Shown one piece after another: positions 13,269-20,422 of a DNA stretch of 20,422 nucleotides (positions are counted from its first letter, which is position 1; each line of letters starts with the position of its first letter). The notes under the pieces were generated by a model. It was not told the DNA's origin. It saw only the letters and a program-made list of their open reading frames with translations, and made no database searches. The stretch comes from a virus. The stretch is from positions 1-20,422 of the IMG/VR virus record IMGVR_UViG_3300046000_000535. One strand, written 5' to 3'. A program made the translations under genes and the position numbers.

Positions 13269-13541
13269 ATGTCCCAGACCAATGTAACCCCACCTAGCCT
13301 ACCCCTTGCTCCAGAACAGTACGATAGGCAGTACATGGACAAGCTAAACAATGCGCTGCGTCTATTCTTTAATCAGACTAGTACACCGGGGCCTTTGGCT
13401 GCGGCAAGCATGAACTTCAACATAAACACACTACCCACTGAAGCAGACTTGCCAAATCTAAGGATTGGTGATGTGTACCGAGACACACAAGATGGTGTAC
13501 AAGTAAATAGTCAGATGCTTCGCATCAAGACTTCACTATGA
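13269..13541 (+). CDS. Small virion-operon protein, function unknown
   Basis: 90 residues from the ATG at 13269, one base after the previous stop; an in-frame ATG at 13227 would overlap the upstream gene without a binding site. It has a layout I recall from many phage genomes: a proline-rich start with LPLAPEQYDRQYMDKLNNAL (14-33), LRLFFNQTSTPGPLAAAS, then LPTEADLPNLRIGDVYRDT and a short basic end with MLRIKTSL. No cysteine, signal or membrane part. It always seems to travel with gp10-like genes, so a minor tail or neck role is likely, but the function is unknown. It is the last gene before the window's one larger gap. Confidence 0.75.
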   Translation: MSQTNVTPPSLPLAPEQYDRQYMDKLNNALRLFFNQTSTPGPLAAASMNFNINTLPTEADLPNLRIGDVYRDTQDGVQVNSQMLRIKTSL

Positions 13542-13543
13542 TG

Positions 13544-13572
13544 TTGTTTAGATTGGTTTAATGCAATAAAAT
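13544..13572 (+). promoter_or_regulatory. Possible sigma-70-type promoter in the only long gap
   Basis: The 60-base gap at 13542-13601 holds TTGTTT (13544-13549) and TAAAAT (13567-13572) separated by 17 bases, matching the usual spacing; the -35 fits three of six consensus positions and the -10 five of six. It would serve the block of ejection-protein genes. AT-rich DNA often gives such matches by chance, so this rests mainly on its being the only sizeable gap. A strong ribosome site, AAAGGAG, follows at 13588-13594. No hairpin terminator is seen in the gap. Confidence 0.3.
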
Positions 13573-13601
13573 GGCAAAAATTCTCTATAAAGGAGCCTAC
13601 C

Positions 13602-14642
13602 ATGGCAATGGGCGGAGTTGGTGAAGCGATGCTGCTTGGCGCGGCAATGGGTGGTGGCTCTGCCGCTTTGACCGGTGGCGATCCACTTAAAGGTGCTCTC
13701 CTTGGAGGCTTGACCGGCGGTGCCGGTGCGGGTATTGGTGGTGCTTTAGGTGGAGCGGCTGGTGGCGCGGAAGCCGCCGCTTTAGGTTCTGCGGGTACTG
13801 AAATGGCTACAAATGCGGCAATGGCACAGGCTTTGCCCGCATCAAACATGATAGCTAACCCAATAACTACTTCGGGGCTTCCAGCGGGTCAAAGTTTTGC
13901 ACAAGCAAGCCAGTTGGCAAACACTACTTCTGGCGTTAATGCGGCAATGAATCAGGCGCTTCCGCTTACAGGGAACTTGGGTATTTCTGGTTTAGAAGCC
14001 GCATCTACCTCTCCGTTTTTACCTACTGCACCTCCAGTAGCCCCCCCTGTAGCCCCCCCAACTTTTGGCGAAGGTATGGCTAAGTTTGCCAGTGACCCAA
14101 TGGCGTCTTTAAAAGCTAACAAGTTTACTGCCGCCGCCGCTGGCCTAGCAGGTGCTGTTGGCGCACGAGAAGATCCTTATTCCCCCGAAGAATATAACGG
14201 CCCCCTCAAGCGTTTCCGTCTTAGCTCAGACTATCGTGGCGTTACCCCCTACGCAGAGGGTGGCATTACTGATTTAACCGCAGGTGGTTATGACCGTATG
14301 GTTGGCGAAGAGCCTATGTACCCACAGGCTATGGCTCGTGGTGGCATCTCTGATCTGGGTAGCTACTCTGATTACGCACGTGGTGGCCGTATGCTCAAAG
14401 GCCCGGGTGATGGTATGTCTGACAGCATCCCTGCAAGCATTGGAGGTAAGCGCCCCGCTCGTTTAGCCACTGAAGAATTTGTAGTCCCCGCTGATGTGGT
14501 CTCTCACCTTGGTAACGGCTCCTCTGATGCAGGTGCTAAACAACTCTACGCCATGATGGACAAAGTGCGTAAAGCCCGCACGGGGCGTAAGTCTCAGGGT
14601 AAAGAGATTGATCCACGCAAATACATGCCTACATACGCATAA
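13602..14642 (+). CDS. Probable ejection/internal virion protein with glycine-zipper start
   Basis: 346 residues. Residues 5-60 are a glycine- and alanine-rich glycine-zipper stretch (LTGGAGAGIGGALGGAAGGA) able to insert into membranes, a property seen in phage proteins that enter the host envelope. Residues 141-155 are proline-rich (PTAPPVAPPVAPP). The second half has AEGGI (218-222), ARGGI (245-249) and ARGGR (259-263). A conserved-looking C-terminal block begins GPGDGMSDSIPASIGGKRPA (267-286), continues EEFVVPADVVSHLGNGSSDA, and ends in a helix AKQLYAMMDKVRKARTG. The SDSIPA-x-EFVV pattern is familiar from phage virion proteins. Order after gp10 matches the place of ejection proteins in P22-like phages. 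Exact function unknown. Confidence 0.65.
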   Translation: MAMGGVGEAMLLGAAMGGGSAALTGGDPLKGALLGGLTGGAGAGIGGALGGAAGGAEAAALGSAGTEMATNAAMAQALPASNMIANPITTSGLPAGQSFAQASQLANTTSGVNAAMNQALPLTGNLGISGLEAASTSPFLPTAPPVAPPVAPPTFGEGMAKFASDPMASLKANKFTAAAAGLAGAVGAREDPYSPEEYNGPLKRFRLSSDYRGVTPYAEGGITDLTAGGYDRMVGEEPMYPQAMARGGISDLGSYSDYARGGRMLKGPGDGMSDSIPASIGGKRPARLATEEFVVPADVVSHLGNGSSDAGAKQLYAMMDKVRKARTGRKSQGKEIDPRKYMPTYA

Positions 14643-14651
14643 GGAACAGCC

Positions 14652-16025
14652 ATGATCATTCCAAGTAAATTTAATGGCTTTCATGATGGCGTTCGCCGTT
14701 GCTTTGCTGGCGGCGGTGGGGGTGGGGGTGGGGGTGATGGCGCTGGTGATGGTGGAGGTGGCCCCGGCCCCGGTGGCGATGCTGGTGGCCCTAATGATGT
14801 CTATACCCCAAGATATACCTCTAACACCGGAAACACAACATTTAATCCTAACCGTGGTTCTATCACTGGCATGAACTTCACTGGAAGTAATACTGCCGGT
14901 ACTTCCACCATACCCCGTGACAACCTCAATCTTCGCAATATGTCTGGCATGCGGTATGACCAAGCAGGGCCACAGTACAACTCGTTGCTACAACAAGGCT
15001 ACGCGGGCAACGACATCCGTAATGCTTTGACAACTCAGGGTAGGCCCGTATCAGATTCTGACTATGGGTTCTTAGTCCAGAATGCGGCTATGACTTCTCC
15101 TACTGGCAGACCTATGGCAGGTTCCGACCAGTTCTTTCAGCCCGTCTACAACTCGCAGTATCAAAATTACAACATGGGCAACCCCATGAGTATTAGCCAA
15201 TATGGCCAACAACCTTCCTATGGTGGGGGTTACGGTGGTGGTTTCATGCCCCAAATGCAGTCCCCATTTAACCCGTACGGCAATAGCTCTGGTTATGGCA
15301 ACACTAACTCCTATGGTGGCTTTGGTGGCCCCGCAGTAAGCCAACAAATTCCACAATATATGATAGACGCAAATAAAAAGGCGTCTGCTTTAACTGCTCT
15401 TCAAGCACCAACAAATTATGGTGGTGCTGAAAACATGATAGAGATGATGAAATCACAGCAAGGCGGTATGCGTGGTGGCCCTCAAGTCCGACAACCTCCT
15501 ATGGGTGCTGGCCCCAGTGTTATGCCACAGCTGTTTAACTCAAGCCCAAGAACAGAAGATGATTGGAAGAAATTTAGTGCTCAGGCTCGTTTTGCTTCCG
15601 GCACAGATATGGCCGCAGAAAAAGCTAAGTTCTTGGCTGGGGGTCAAGGTGGCGGCCCAGTTTCTGCTGGCCTGCAAGTCCAACAACCCCCCATGGGTGG
15701 TCAAGGTGGCGGCCCAGTTTCTGCTGGCCTGCAAGTCCAACAACCCCCCATGGGTGGTTTTATGCCCCAAATGCAATCCCCATTTAGCTATCAACAGCCT
15801 AGCTTTCAGCCAAGCTATCAACAGCCTAGCTACCAACAGCAAAGTTATCAACCACAAATGCAGTCGCCATTTAGCTTTCAACACCCCCAACTTGGTAACG
15901 GCCAACCACCTGTATCACAATCTATATCTCAACCTGAAGCACGTCTTGCAGGCTCTGGTATTGGTAGCAGACCGGTTCGCCGTGCCGAAGGTGGTATTGC
16001 ATCTTTAATGGGCGATGTTGCATGA
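14652..16025 (+). CDS. Glycine/glutamine/proline-rich virion protein, probably internal
   Basis: 457 residues. It begins MIIPSKFNGFHDGVRRCFAG, then a run of nine glycines (20-28) and further glycine-rich sequence to about residue 46. The middle and end are low in complexity: tyrosine, glutamine, proline and methionine repeats such as FMPQMQSPFNPYG and FMPQMQSPFSYQQPSFQ, and an exact tandem duplication at residues 331-368. A more ordered helix lies around residues 297-330 (EDDWKKFSAQARFASGTDMA). It closes with RRAEGGIASLMGDVA, sharing the A-x-G-G-I motif with neighbours. Much of the chain is probably disordered. It overlaps the next gene by four bases. I do not recognise a defined family; a particle component passed through the tail channel is the inference from context. 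Confidence 0.65.
   Translation: MIIPSKFNGFHDGVRRCFAGGGGGGGGGDGAGDGGGGPGPGGDAGGPNDVYTPRYTSNTGNTTFNPNRGSITGMNFTGSNTAGTSTIPRDNLNLRNMSGMRYDQAGPQYNSLLQQGYAGNDIRNALTTQGRPVSDSDYGFLVQNAAMTSPTGRPMAGSDQFFQPVYNSQYQNYNMGNPMSISQYGQQPSYGGGYGGGFMPQMQSPFNPYGNSSGYGNTNSYGGFGGPAVSQQIPQYMIDANKKASALTALQAPTNYGGAENMIEMMKSQQGGMRGGPQVRQPPMGAGPSVMPQLFNSSPRTEDDWKKFSAQARFASGTDMAAEKAKFLAGGQGGGPVSAGLQVQQPPMGGQGGGPVSAGLQVQQPPMGGFMPQMQSPFSYQQPSFQPSYQQPSYQQQSYQPQMQSPFSFQHPQLGNGQPPVSQSISQPEARLAGSGIGSRPVRRAEGGIASLMGDVA
14709..14735 (+). repeat. GGT/GGG run coding for nine glycines
   Basis: Nine consecutive glycine codons, the last seven alternating GGT and GGG. The tract is prone to slippage in six-base steps, which would vary glycine number without frameshift. 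Confidence 0.8.
15642..15755 (+). repeat. Exact 57-base tandem duplication
   Basis: Two adjacent 57-base copies (15642-15698 and 15699-15755) appear identical base for base and encode G-Q-G-G-G-P-V-S-A-G-L-Q-V-Q-Q-P-P-M-G twice. A worn relative, GGPQVRQPPMGAGPSV, lies upstream (about 15475-15522). Identity at silent sites means the duplication is recent or kept alike by recombination. Confidence 0.9.
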
Positions 16026-16453
16026 GCTTAACCGTTCGCCCTGTTGATGTAAGCCATATCCAGCAAGTCTGGCCTATGGTGCAGGGCTACGTGCAAGAGG
16101 CTCTTGATAAGGGTGGAGATTTCCCCGAGTATGCGGCTTCCTACAACGCGCACCATGTACAAAGTTTTGTCACAAGTGGGCAATGGCTTCTTCTGGTTGC
16201 GGTGGATGAAGAAAAAGCAATTCACGGGGCTATGACGGTTTCGTTTATTAACTACCCCTTACATAGGGTAGCGTTTGTAACCACCACGGGTGGTAAATTT
16301 ATTGCAAATCCTGAGCTTTTAGAGCAGTTAAAAGTCTTGGTAAAACTTCATGGTGCGACTAAGATACAGGCATTCTGCCGGGAATCTATGGTACGTCTTT
16401 TGTCACGGGCCGGTTTTGAACCGCGCAATACGCTAGTGGAAACACTGGTCTAA
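16022..16453 (+). CDS. GNAT-like acetyltransferase
   Basis: 143 residues, ATGA overlap with the previous gene. The pattern is that of a small GNAT-fold protein common in phages: VRPVDVSHIQQVWPMVQGYV at the start, SFVTSGQWLLLVAVDEEKAI with a strand pair, HGAMTVSFINYPLHRVAFVT (68-87), a glycine loop (TTTGGKF) in the place where acetyl-CoA would be gripped, then helix LLEQLKVLVKLHGATKIQAF and ESMVRLLSRAGFEPRN, the typical GNAT ending. The normal R/Q-x-x-G-x-G/A loop is not clear, so activity is uncertain. Its position among ejection proteins suggests it acts on a virion protein or is carried into the host; that is inference. Confidence 0.7.
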   Translation: MSLTVRPVDVSHIQQVWPMVQGYVQEALDKGGDFPEYAASYNAHHVQSFVTSGQWLLLVAVDEEKAIHGAMTVSFINYPLHRVAFVTTTGGKFIANPELLEQLKVLVKLHGATKIQAFCRESMVRLLSRAGFEPRNTLVETLV

Positions 16454-16463
16454 GGAGAATATT

Positions 16464-18458
16464 ATGGGTGGTGGCGGCGGGCCTACAAATTCAACAGTTA
16501 CGCAATCTAATGTGCCTGACTGGTTACGTCCTCAAGTTGAAAACGTGCTCATGGGCGCGGGCAAAAACTTGTTCCAAACTAAAAAAGTTGACAGCGGTGA
16601 AAAAGATGAAGCTGGCAACATCATCTATAACGAAGAGATCACGGGTACTAAACCGTTTACTCCTTACAGCAGTGACCCCTCTAAATACGTAGCGGGCTTT
16701 AGCCCCCTGCAACAACAAGTTCAATACAATGCGGCCAACTTACAAATGCCCGGCCAGTTCAATCAGGCTACGGGTTACGCTAATGCCGCCGCTCAAGGTG
16801 GTTTAGGCACTGCCGCCCAAGCCGCAGGTTATGGCAATGCTGGATTTCAGTCTGGTCAACAAGGTCAACAGCTTGGTATTCAAGGTGGCCAGTATTATGG
16901 AAATATGGGTGCCCAATCTGGTCAAATGGGCCAACAACTTGGTACCAAAGGCGGAGCTAAATACGGCGCAATGGGTGCCGCTTTTGGTCAACAAGCTGCT
17001 AATTTAGCTCCTCAAGCTCAAGGTTATGGCGGTATGGGTGCGGGCTATGGCGCTCAAGCCGCTCAGTTAGCTGATACCGCTTTAGGGTATGGACAACGTG
17101 CTTCTACTATTGGGGACATGGCGCTTCAAGCCCAACAAACCGGCCAAGGCATTACTGCGCAATCACAAGATTTAGCACGTCAGCAAGCCGCCGCAGGGCA
17201 GAATTACGCTCGTCAAATGACTGACCCGTCTGCAATTCAGCAGTACATGAACCCATATACTGCCGCAGTTATTGACCCACAGATACAAGCGGCTCAACGT
17301 CAAGCTGATATTGCCAGTACTGTACGCGGTGCACAGGCCGCTCGGTCAGGTGCGTTTGGTGGTTCACGTCAGGCTATTGAGAATGCCGAAGCTAACCGTG
17401 CACTGGCCGGACAAATGGGTTCAATCCGTGCCCAAGGCCAACAAGCCGCTTATGACAAAGCCGTTCAGAACATGCAGTATGGCTCTAACCTTGGCCTTAC
17501 TGGTTTGAGCGGTGCGCAATCTGGTCTGGGTACTGCCTTGCAGGGCGGTCAGTTAGGTCTTTCAGGTATTGGCCAAGCATTGGCGGGTCAACAAGGTGCT
17601 TTGTCTGGTGTTGGCCAAGCAGGTTCTATGTACGGTCTGGGTATGCAAGGTGCGGGTATGGGCTTGCAAGGTATTAACGCTGCTAACCAAGCGTACCAGA
17701 CTGGCATTCAAGGTGCGGGTATGGGCTTGCAAGGTGTTAATACACAACTTGCCGGTACGGCCCAAGGTATGCAGGGTGCTCAAGTTGGTTTGCAAGGTGT
17801 GGATCGTCAACTGGCTGGTACTGCTCAAGGTATGCAAGGCGCTCAAGTCGGTCTTCAAGGTGTCACAGGACAACAAGCTGGCTACGGGTTAGCTAATCAG
17901 GCTGCTGGCACACTTGGTTCACTTGGCACACAGCAACTTAATGCACAGCAGGGTATTCTTGGTTTGCAGAATCAGATCGGTGGACAGCAACAAGGTCAGC
18001 AACAGCAGATCATCAACCAAGCGATCCAGAACTTTGCCAACGCACAGAATGCGCCAATGGATGCGTTCAATCAGTACAACGCTCTGTTGCGTGGTTATGC
18101 CGTTCCCGGAACTACTACAACTCAGTATCAAGCACAGCCTACACTTGGTAATCAATTAGCGGGTTATGGTACAGCCGGTGTTAGTGCTTTGGCATTGAAC
18201 AACGCTTTGAACCCAGCTTCTGGTTCTGATATTCGCGTTAAAGAAAATATTGAGCGTATTGGCACACTTGCTAACGGTCTGGGTCTGTATGAGTTTGAGT
18301 ACAAGCCTGAGTTTAAAGATCACCCACAGTGTGGTCATGGTCGCTTCCGTGGCGTCATGGCACAAGAAGTTGAGAAGCTCATTCCTGAAGCTGTTGTTAC
18401 GATGGACAACGGATACAAAGCTGTTAAATACAATCTGGTGGAAATGGAATTGTCATGA
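16464..18458 (+). CDS. Repeat-rich internal virion protein with shortened C-terminal S74 domain
   Basis: 664 residues with AAGGAG before the start. Residues 1-95 include PDWLRPQVENVLMGAGKNLF and GFSPLQQQVQYNAANLQMP. Residues 122-228 hold five 21-22-residue repeats marked by YG. Residues 258-345 are a block I recall from many phage proteins: QQYMNPYTAAVIDPQI, RGAQAARSGAFGGSRQAIEN and RAQGQQAAYDKAVQNMQYGS. Residues 394-477 hold four 21-residue repeats (G-x-G-L-Q-G). Residues 588-664 match the S74 chaperone domain: S588-D589, RVKENIERI, FRGVMAQEVEKLIPEAVV, YKAVKYNLV. It stops without the C-terminal coiled coil present in the fibre at 4365-6614. The gene overlaps the next by four bases. Probable ejection or tail component; function not established. 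Confidence 0.75.
   Translation: MGGGGGPTNSTVTQSNVPDWLRPQVENVLMGAGKNLFQTKKVDSGEKDEAGNIIYNEEITGTKPFTPYSSDPSKYVAGFSPLQQQVQYNAANLQMPGQFNQATGYANAAAQGGLGTAAQAAGYGNAGFQSGQQGQQLGIQGGQYYGNMGAQSGQMGQQLGTKGGAKYGAMGAAFGQQAANLAPQAQGYGGMGAGYGAQAAQLADTALGYGQRASTIGDMALQAQQTGQGITAQSQDLARQQAAAGQNYARQMTDPSAIQQYMNPYTAAVIDPQIQAAQRQADIASTVRGAQAARSGAFGGSRQAIENAEANRALAGQMGSIRAQGQQAAYDKAVQNMQYGSNLGLTGLSGAQSGLGTALQGGQLGLSGIGQALAGQQGALSGVGQAGSMYGLGMQGAGMGLQGINAANQAYQTGIQGAGMGLQGVNTQLAGTAQGMQGAQVGLQGVDRQLAGTAQGMQGAQVGLQGVTGQQAGYGLANQAAGTLGSLGTQQLNAQQGILGLQNQIGGQQQGQQQQIINQAIQNFANAQNAPMDAFNQYNALLRGYAVPGTTTTQYQAQPTLGNQLAGYGTAGVSALALNNALNPASGSDIRVKENIERIGTLANGLGLYEFEYKPEFKDHPQCGHGRFRGVMAQEVEKLIPEAVVTMDNGYKAVKYNLVEMELS
16827..17147 (+). 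repeat. Five 63-66-base repeats, first block
   Basis: Protein residues 122-228 of the gene at 16464-18458: the Y-G pairs at 123, 145, 167, 188 and 209 are 22, 22, 21 and 21 residues apart, each unit of the type YGxMGAxxGQxxxQL. The DNA is diverged at silent sites. Confidence 0.7.
17643..17894 (+). repeat. Four 63-base repeats, second block
   Basis: Residues 394-477: G-L-Q-G motifs exactly 21 residues apart (glycines at 400, 421, 442, 463). The two middle copies share QLAGTAQGMQGAQVGLQGV at the protein level but differ at several silent bases, pointing to selection on the protein. Confidence 0.85.
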
Positions 18459-20227
18459 GCCTCAATAGTCTACAAGATGATATGTCACGCCGCGCCTCTT
18501 CCATGGCGGCAATGGCCAAACGCGCAACTCGCCCAGACGAAATTCAAGCCATACAGAGAAGTCTTATCACGGGTGTTCAAAGTGGTGCAATTAAATCGTA
18601 TGTGGGAATCCCCCTTATTCAAGAACTCACCAAAAAGTTGTCAGAAGTTAAAGCCAAGATGGCGCAAAACATTGCCGGTGCTGGCATGCAACAGCCCCCA
18701 CAAGGCCAACAGGCTCCGCAACAACCCATTGCCCAACAAGTTATGGCGCAAGCCGCTCAAGCAGATCAGTCTCAGGGTGTTGAAGCTCTGCAATCTAATT
18801 TGCCCGAGTCCTATGCCGGTGGTGGCATTATTGCGTTTGAAGATGGTGGCCAAGTTGAGCGTTATCAAAGCGCAGGGTATACAGGTACAACTCCAGCGGG
18901 TCGTTACTTTAGTGGTCTAGGACAAAATTTTACTGAGGCTAATGAAATGGCCAAACTGCGTAATAAATTGCAGTTGCAGTATGGCCCTGCGTCCGCTGTG
19001 CCCGGTTTGTTTATGCGACAAACTGATGAAGAACGCCTAGCCGCTAAAGCTGTTGCGGCGGCACTACCAAACTTATCTTTTCCGCAGTTACAACAACTTG
19101 CGGCAGAAGGGCCATCTGCGCTTGCTAGTTTTGCCGCGCCTACTCAAGCTGTAGCCCCAACCCCTACCCCTGCGGCTCAAACTCAAACTCAACCTCCAGC
19201 TCCCCCAGCCCCTCCCGCTCCCCCTGCGGCTTCCGCTGATATTGGTTTTAAGATGCCTGCTATGCAGACATACAAGCCAACCCCTGCGGTTTTGCCAGAA
19301 CGCAAAATGGGTAACTTAACCGATCTTGATGCAATTACCAAGGACATGGATAAAAAAACAAAAGCAGCGTTTGGGGACGCTGTTAAAGCCTCTCAAGCAG
19401 AGTTAGAAAGTTTTGATAAACCCGGTTTTGAATCCCGTGAAGGTCGACTTGGCGAACGTGAAGCTGGCATTGAAAAAGAAAACGCAATTAGTCGCGCCTT
19501 GACCGGTATCAAAACAGGTTTGCGTATTGCCGGTAGTAAAGAGCGTACTCTTGCAGGTGCTTTGGCTAACGAAGGCAGTCAAGGTATTGAAGACCTCATT
19601 CGTGGTGAAGCCGCAAAACGCGCCGCCAAGGACAGACTGGAAGATATGCGAGACAACCTTGAGCAACAGAAAGTTGCCGCTAAGAAAGGTAACTACCAAG
19701 CCGCACAAACAGCGGGTAGGGAAGCAAGTAGAGACCTGCAAGCTGCTACTCAACTTTCGTTGACTGGTGCTCAAGCAGGTAACGCTCAATCTATTAACAT
19801 GTATAACGCCCTTTCGCAAAGTGACATTGGTAAAGCCAATGTACTTAATCAGGGGCAGCAGTTACAACTGTCCGCAGTTGATCAACAGAACCGTAACGCA
19901 CTGGGTATTGCACAACTTGCACAACAAGGGTCAATTGCTAAAGCACAACTTGCCGCACAAGAAAAACGTTATGCCGGATTGGATGAGGCAAATAAAGCAC
20001 GTATCATGCAAGCAACTGCAAAAGGTCTTAATGACTTTATGATGAATGAAGGTGCTCAACTTAGAGCGCAACTTGCCAAAGACTATGGCCCTAATTTCCT
20101 GACTGCTAAAGACTTACGTAGCCAACAAGCCGCAGATATATTTAATAAACGTAAACAAGCCTATCTAGCAGATATCAGAGGCCAAGCAATAGATGCTTTA
20201 AGCGCACGTCCATCCGGCGAATTTTAA
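18455..20227 (+). CDS. Probable ejection/internal virion protein, helical, Ala/Gln-rich
   Basis: 590 residues, ATGA overlap with the previous gene. Residues 1-75 are helical (MSRRASSMAAMAKRATRPDE, then IPLIQELTKKLSEVKAKMAQ). Residues 78-105 are glutamine- and proline-rich. SYAGGGIIAFEDGGQVERYQ (119-138) carries the A-x-G-G-I motif found in neighbouring virion proteins. Residues 231-259 are a proline-rich linker. From about 283 to the end the chain is predicted helical and rich in alanine, glutamine and lysine: a charged helix at 310-345, a basic helix with EAAKRAAKDRLEDMRDNLEQ (385-404), and further long helices to the end. No enzyme domain, signal or clear membrane span. Size, composition and position after the S74 protein fit the set of proteins injected with the DNA; exact role unknown. 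Confidence 0.65.
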   Translation: MSLNSLQDDMSRRASSMAAMAKRATRPDEIQAIQRSLITGVQSGAIKSYVGIPLIQELTKKLSEVKAKMAQNIAGAGMQQPPQGQQAPQQPIAQQVMAQAAQADQSQGVEALQSNLPESYAGGGIIAFEDGGQVERYQSAGYTGTTPAGRYFSGLGQNFTEANEMAKLRNKLQLQYGPASAVPGLFMRQTDEERLAAKAVAAALPNLSFPQLQQLAAEGPSALASFAAPTQAVAPTPTPAAQTQTQPPAPPAPPAPPAASADIGFKMPAMQTYKPTPAVLPERKMGNLTDLDAITKDMDKKTKAAFGDAVKASQAELESFDKPGFESREGRLGEREAGIEKENAISRALTGIKTGLRIAGSKERTLAGALANEGSQGIEDLIRGEAAKRAAKDRLEDMRDNLEQQKVAAKKGNYQAAQTAGREASRDLQAATQLSLTGAQAGNAQSINMYNALSQSDIGKANVLNQGQQLQLSAVDQQNRNALGIAQLAQQGSIAKAQLAAQEKRYAGLDEANKARIMQATAKGLNDFMMNEGAQLRAQLAKDYGPNFLTAKDLRSQQAADIFNKRKQAYLADIRGQAIDALSARPSGEF

Positions 20228-20242
20228 AATAGGTAAGTAAGT

Positions 20243-20422
20243 ATGATTATCGACCTGCCTAAACTTGGCCCTGTTAAATTTAGTGATGACTTAACACCCG
20301 AACAGTTACAGGCTGAGTTGGGTAGGCTTGAAAAGAAGTACGATTTTAGAATGCCAAAACCCGAAGTAGGGATTGGCACCCTCCTCAAGCGCGGCTTCAT
20401 GCGTGGCTTGGGGGAAACATTC
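20243..20422 (+). CDS. N-terminal part of a likely large internal virion protein (partial)
   Basis: Sixty codons from ATG 20243 (AGGTAAG in front) open to the window's end. The start, MIIDLPKLGPVKFSDDLTPE, has the pattern I-x-x-P-x-(L/V)-G-x-V-x-F followed by a helix (QLQAELGRLEKKYDF), which I know as the opening of very large phage proteins, often several hundred to thousands of residues, some with lysozyme-like or other enzyme domains further along. The end of the window reads TLLKRGFMRGLGETF, likely the beginning of a helical part. It follows the ejection-protein genes directly, in the place where P22-like phages carry gp16. The domain content beyond the window is unknown. Confidence 0.6.
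   Translation, partial: MIIDLPKLGPVKFSDDLTPEQLQAELGRLEKKYDFRMPKPEVGIGTLLKRGFMRGLGETF

Noticed and set aside
13511-13849. Reverse-strand open frame rich in alanine and proline
   Set aside because: Mirror image of the glycine-zipper start of the gene at 13602-14642, and it would cross the intergenic gap and the end of another gene.
15642-15755. CRISPR-like array
   Set aside because: Two directly adjacent copies without spacers, in frame inside a coding gene; it is a tandem duplication.
15472-16008. 178-residue forward frame inside the Gly/Gln-rich protein gene
   Set aside because: Shadow frame that also shows the 57-base duplication simply because 57 is a multiple of three; composition is unlike neighbouring proteins and no binding site fits.

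Overview
The window is a continuous piece of tailed-phage (Caudoviricetes) genome, free or prophage. It carries 26 complete and two partial genes, all on the + strand, so tightly packed that stop and start codons often overlap (ATGA, TAATG, GTGA) and the only intergenic gap longer than 15 bases is 13542-13601. There is no integrase, replication gene, tRNA, insertion sequence or CRISPR array. The content points to virion assembly, host recognition and lysis, that is, a late operon. Two proteins look like P22-type neck/DNA-stabilisation proteins (38-970 and 11168-13267), one like an SU10-type head-tail adaptor (1864-2520), and no tape-measure or tail-tube gene is visible, so a short-tailed (podovirus-like) phage of a Gram-negative host is the best reading. 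A freshwater proteobacterial host is a guess from the general look of the proteins; nothing in the sequence proves it.

Layout. (1) 1-2520: neck and connector region: end of an upstream gene, a gp4-like neck protein carrying an inserted beta module, a zinc-ribbon protein, two small proteins, and the SU10-like adaptor. (2) 2522-4356: two small beta-rich structural proteins sharing a C-terminal motif, and a protein built from 20-residue and then 11-residue repeats. (3) 4365-8731: host-recognition locus: a tail fibre with a C-terminal S74 self-cleaving chaperone domain, a second tail fibre, a glycine-rich adhesin, and a tail-assembly chaperone. (4) 8734-11157: a seven-gene, translationally coupled membrane and lysis cassette. 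It includes genes of 30, 50 and 45 codons, a C-terminally anchored coiled-coil protein, a membrane-anchored protein with a possible GAF-like domain, a GH108-type muramidase and a three-TM holin. (5) 11168-13541: gp10-like DNA-stabilisation protein with two inserted beta modules, and a small companion. (6) 13602-20422: after a possible promoter, a run of glycine-, glutamine- and alanine-rich proteins that are probably ejected with the DNA. One carries a second, shortened S74 domain, a GNAT-like acetyltransferase sits among them, and the start of what is likely a large internal protein runs off the window.

Working together: regions 1, 2 and 5 would close the filled capsid and form the short tail. 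Region 3 supplies fibres and the chaperone that folds them. Region 6 supplies proteins that leave the particle with the DNA. Region 4 opens the cell. The points most worth following are the coupled membrane cassette with four unrecognised proteins, the doubly periodic repeat protein at 3571-4356, the beta modules inserted into neck proteins, the two different S74 domains, and an A-x-G-G-I motif recurring in three neighbouring virion proteins.
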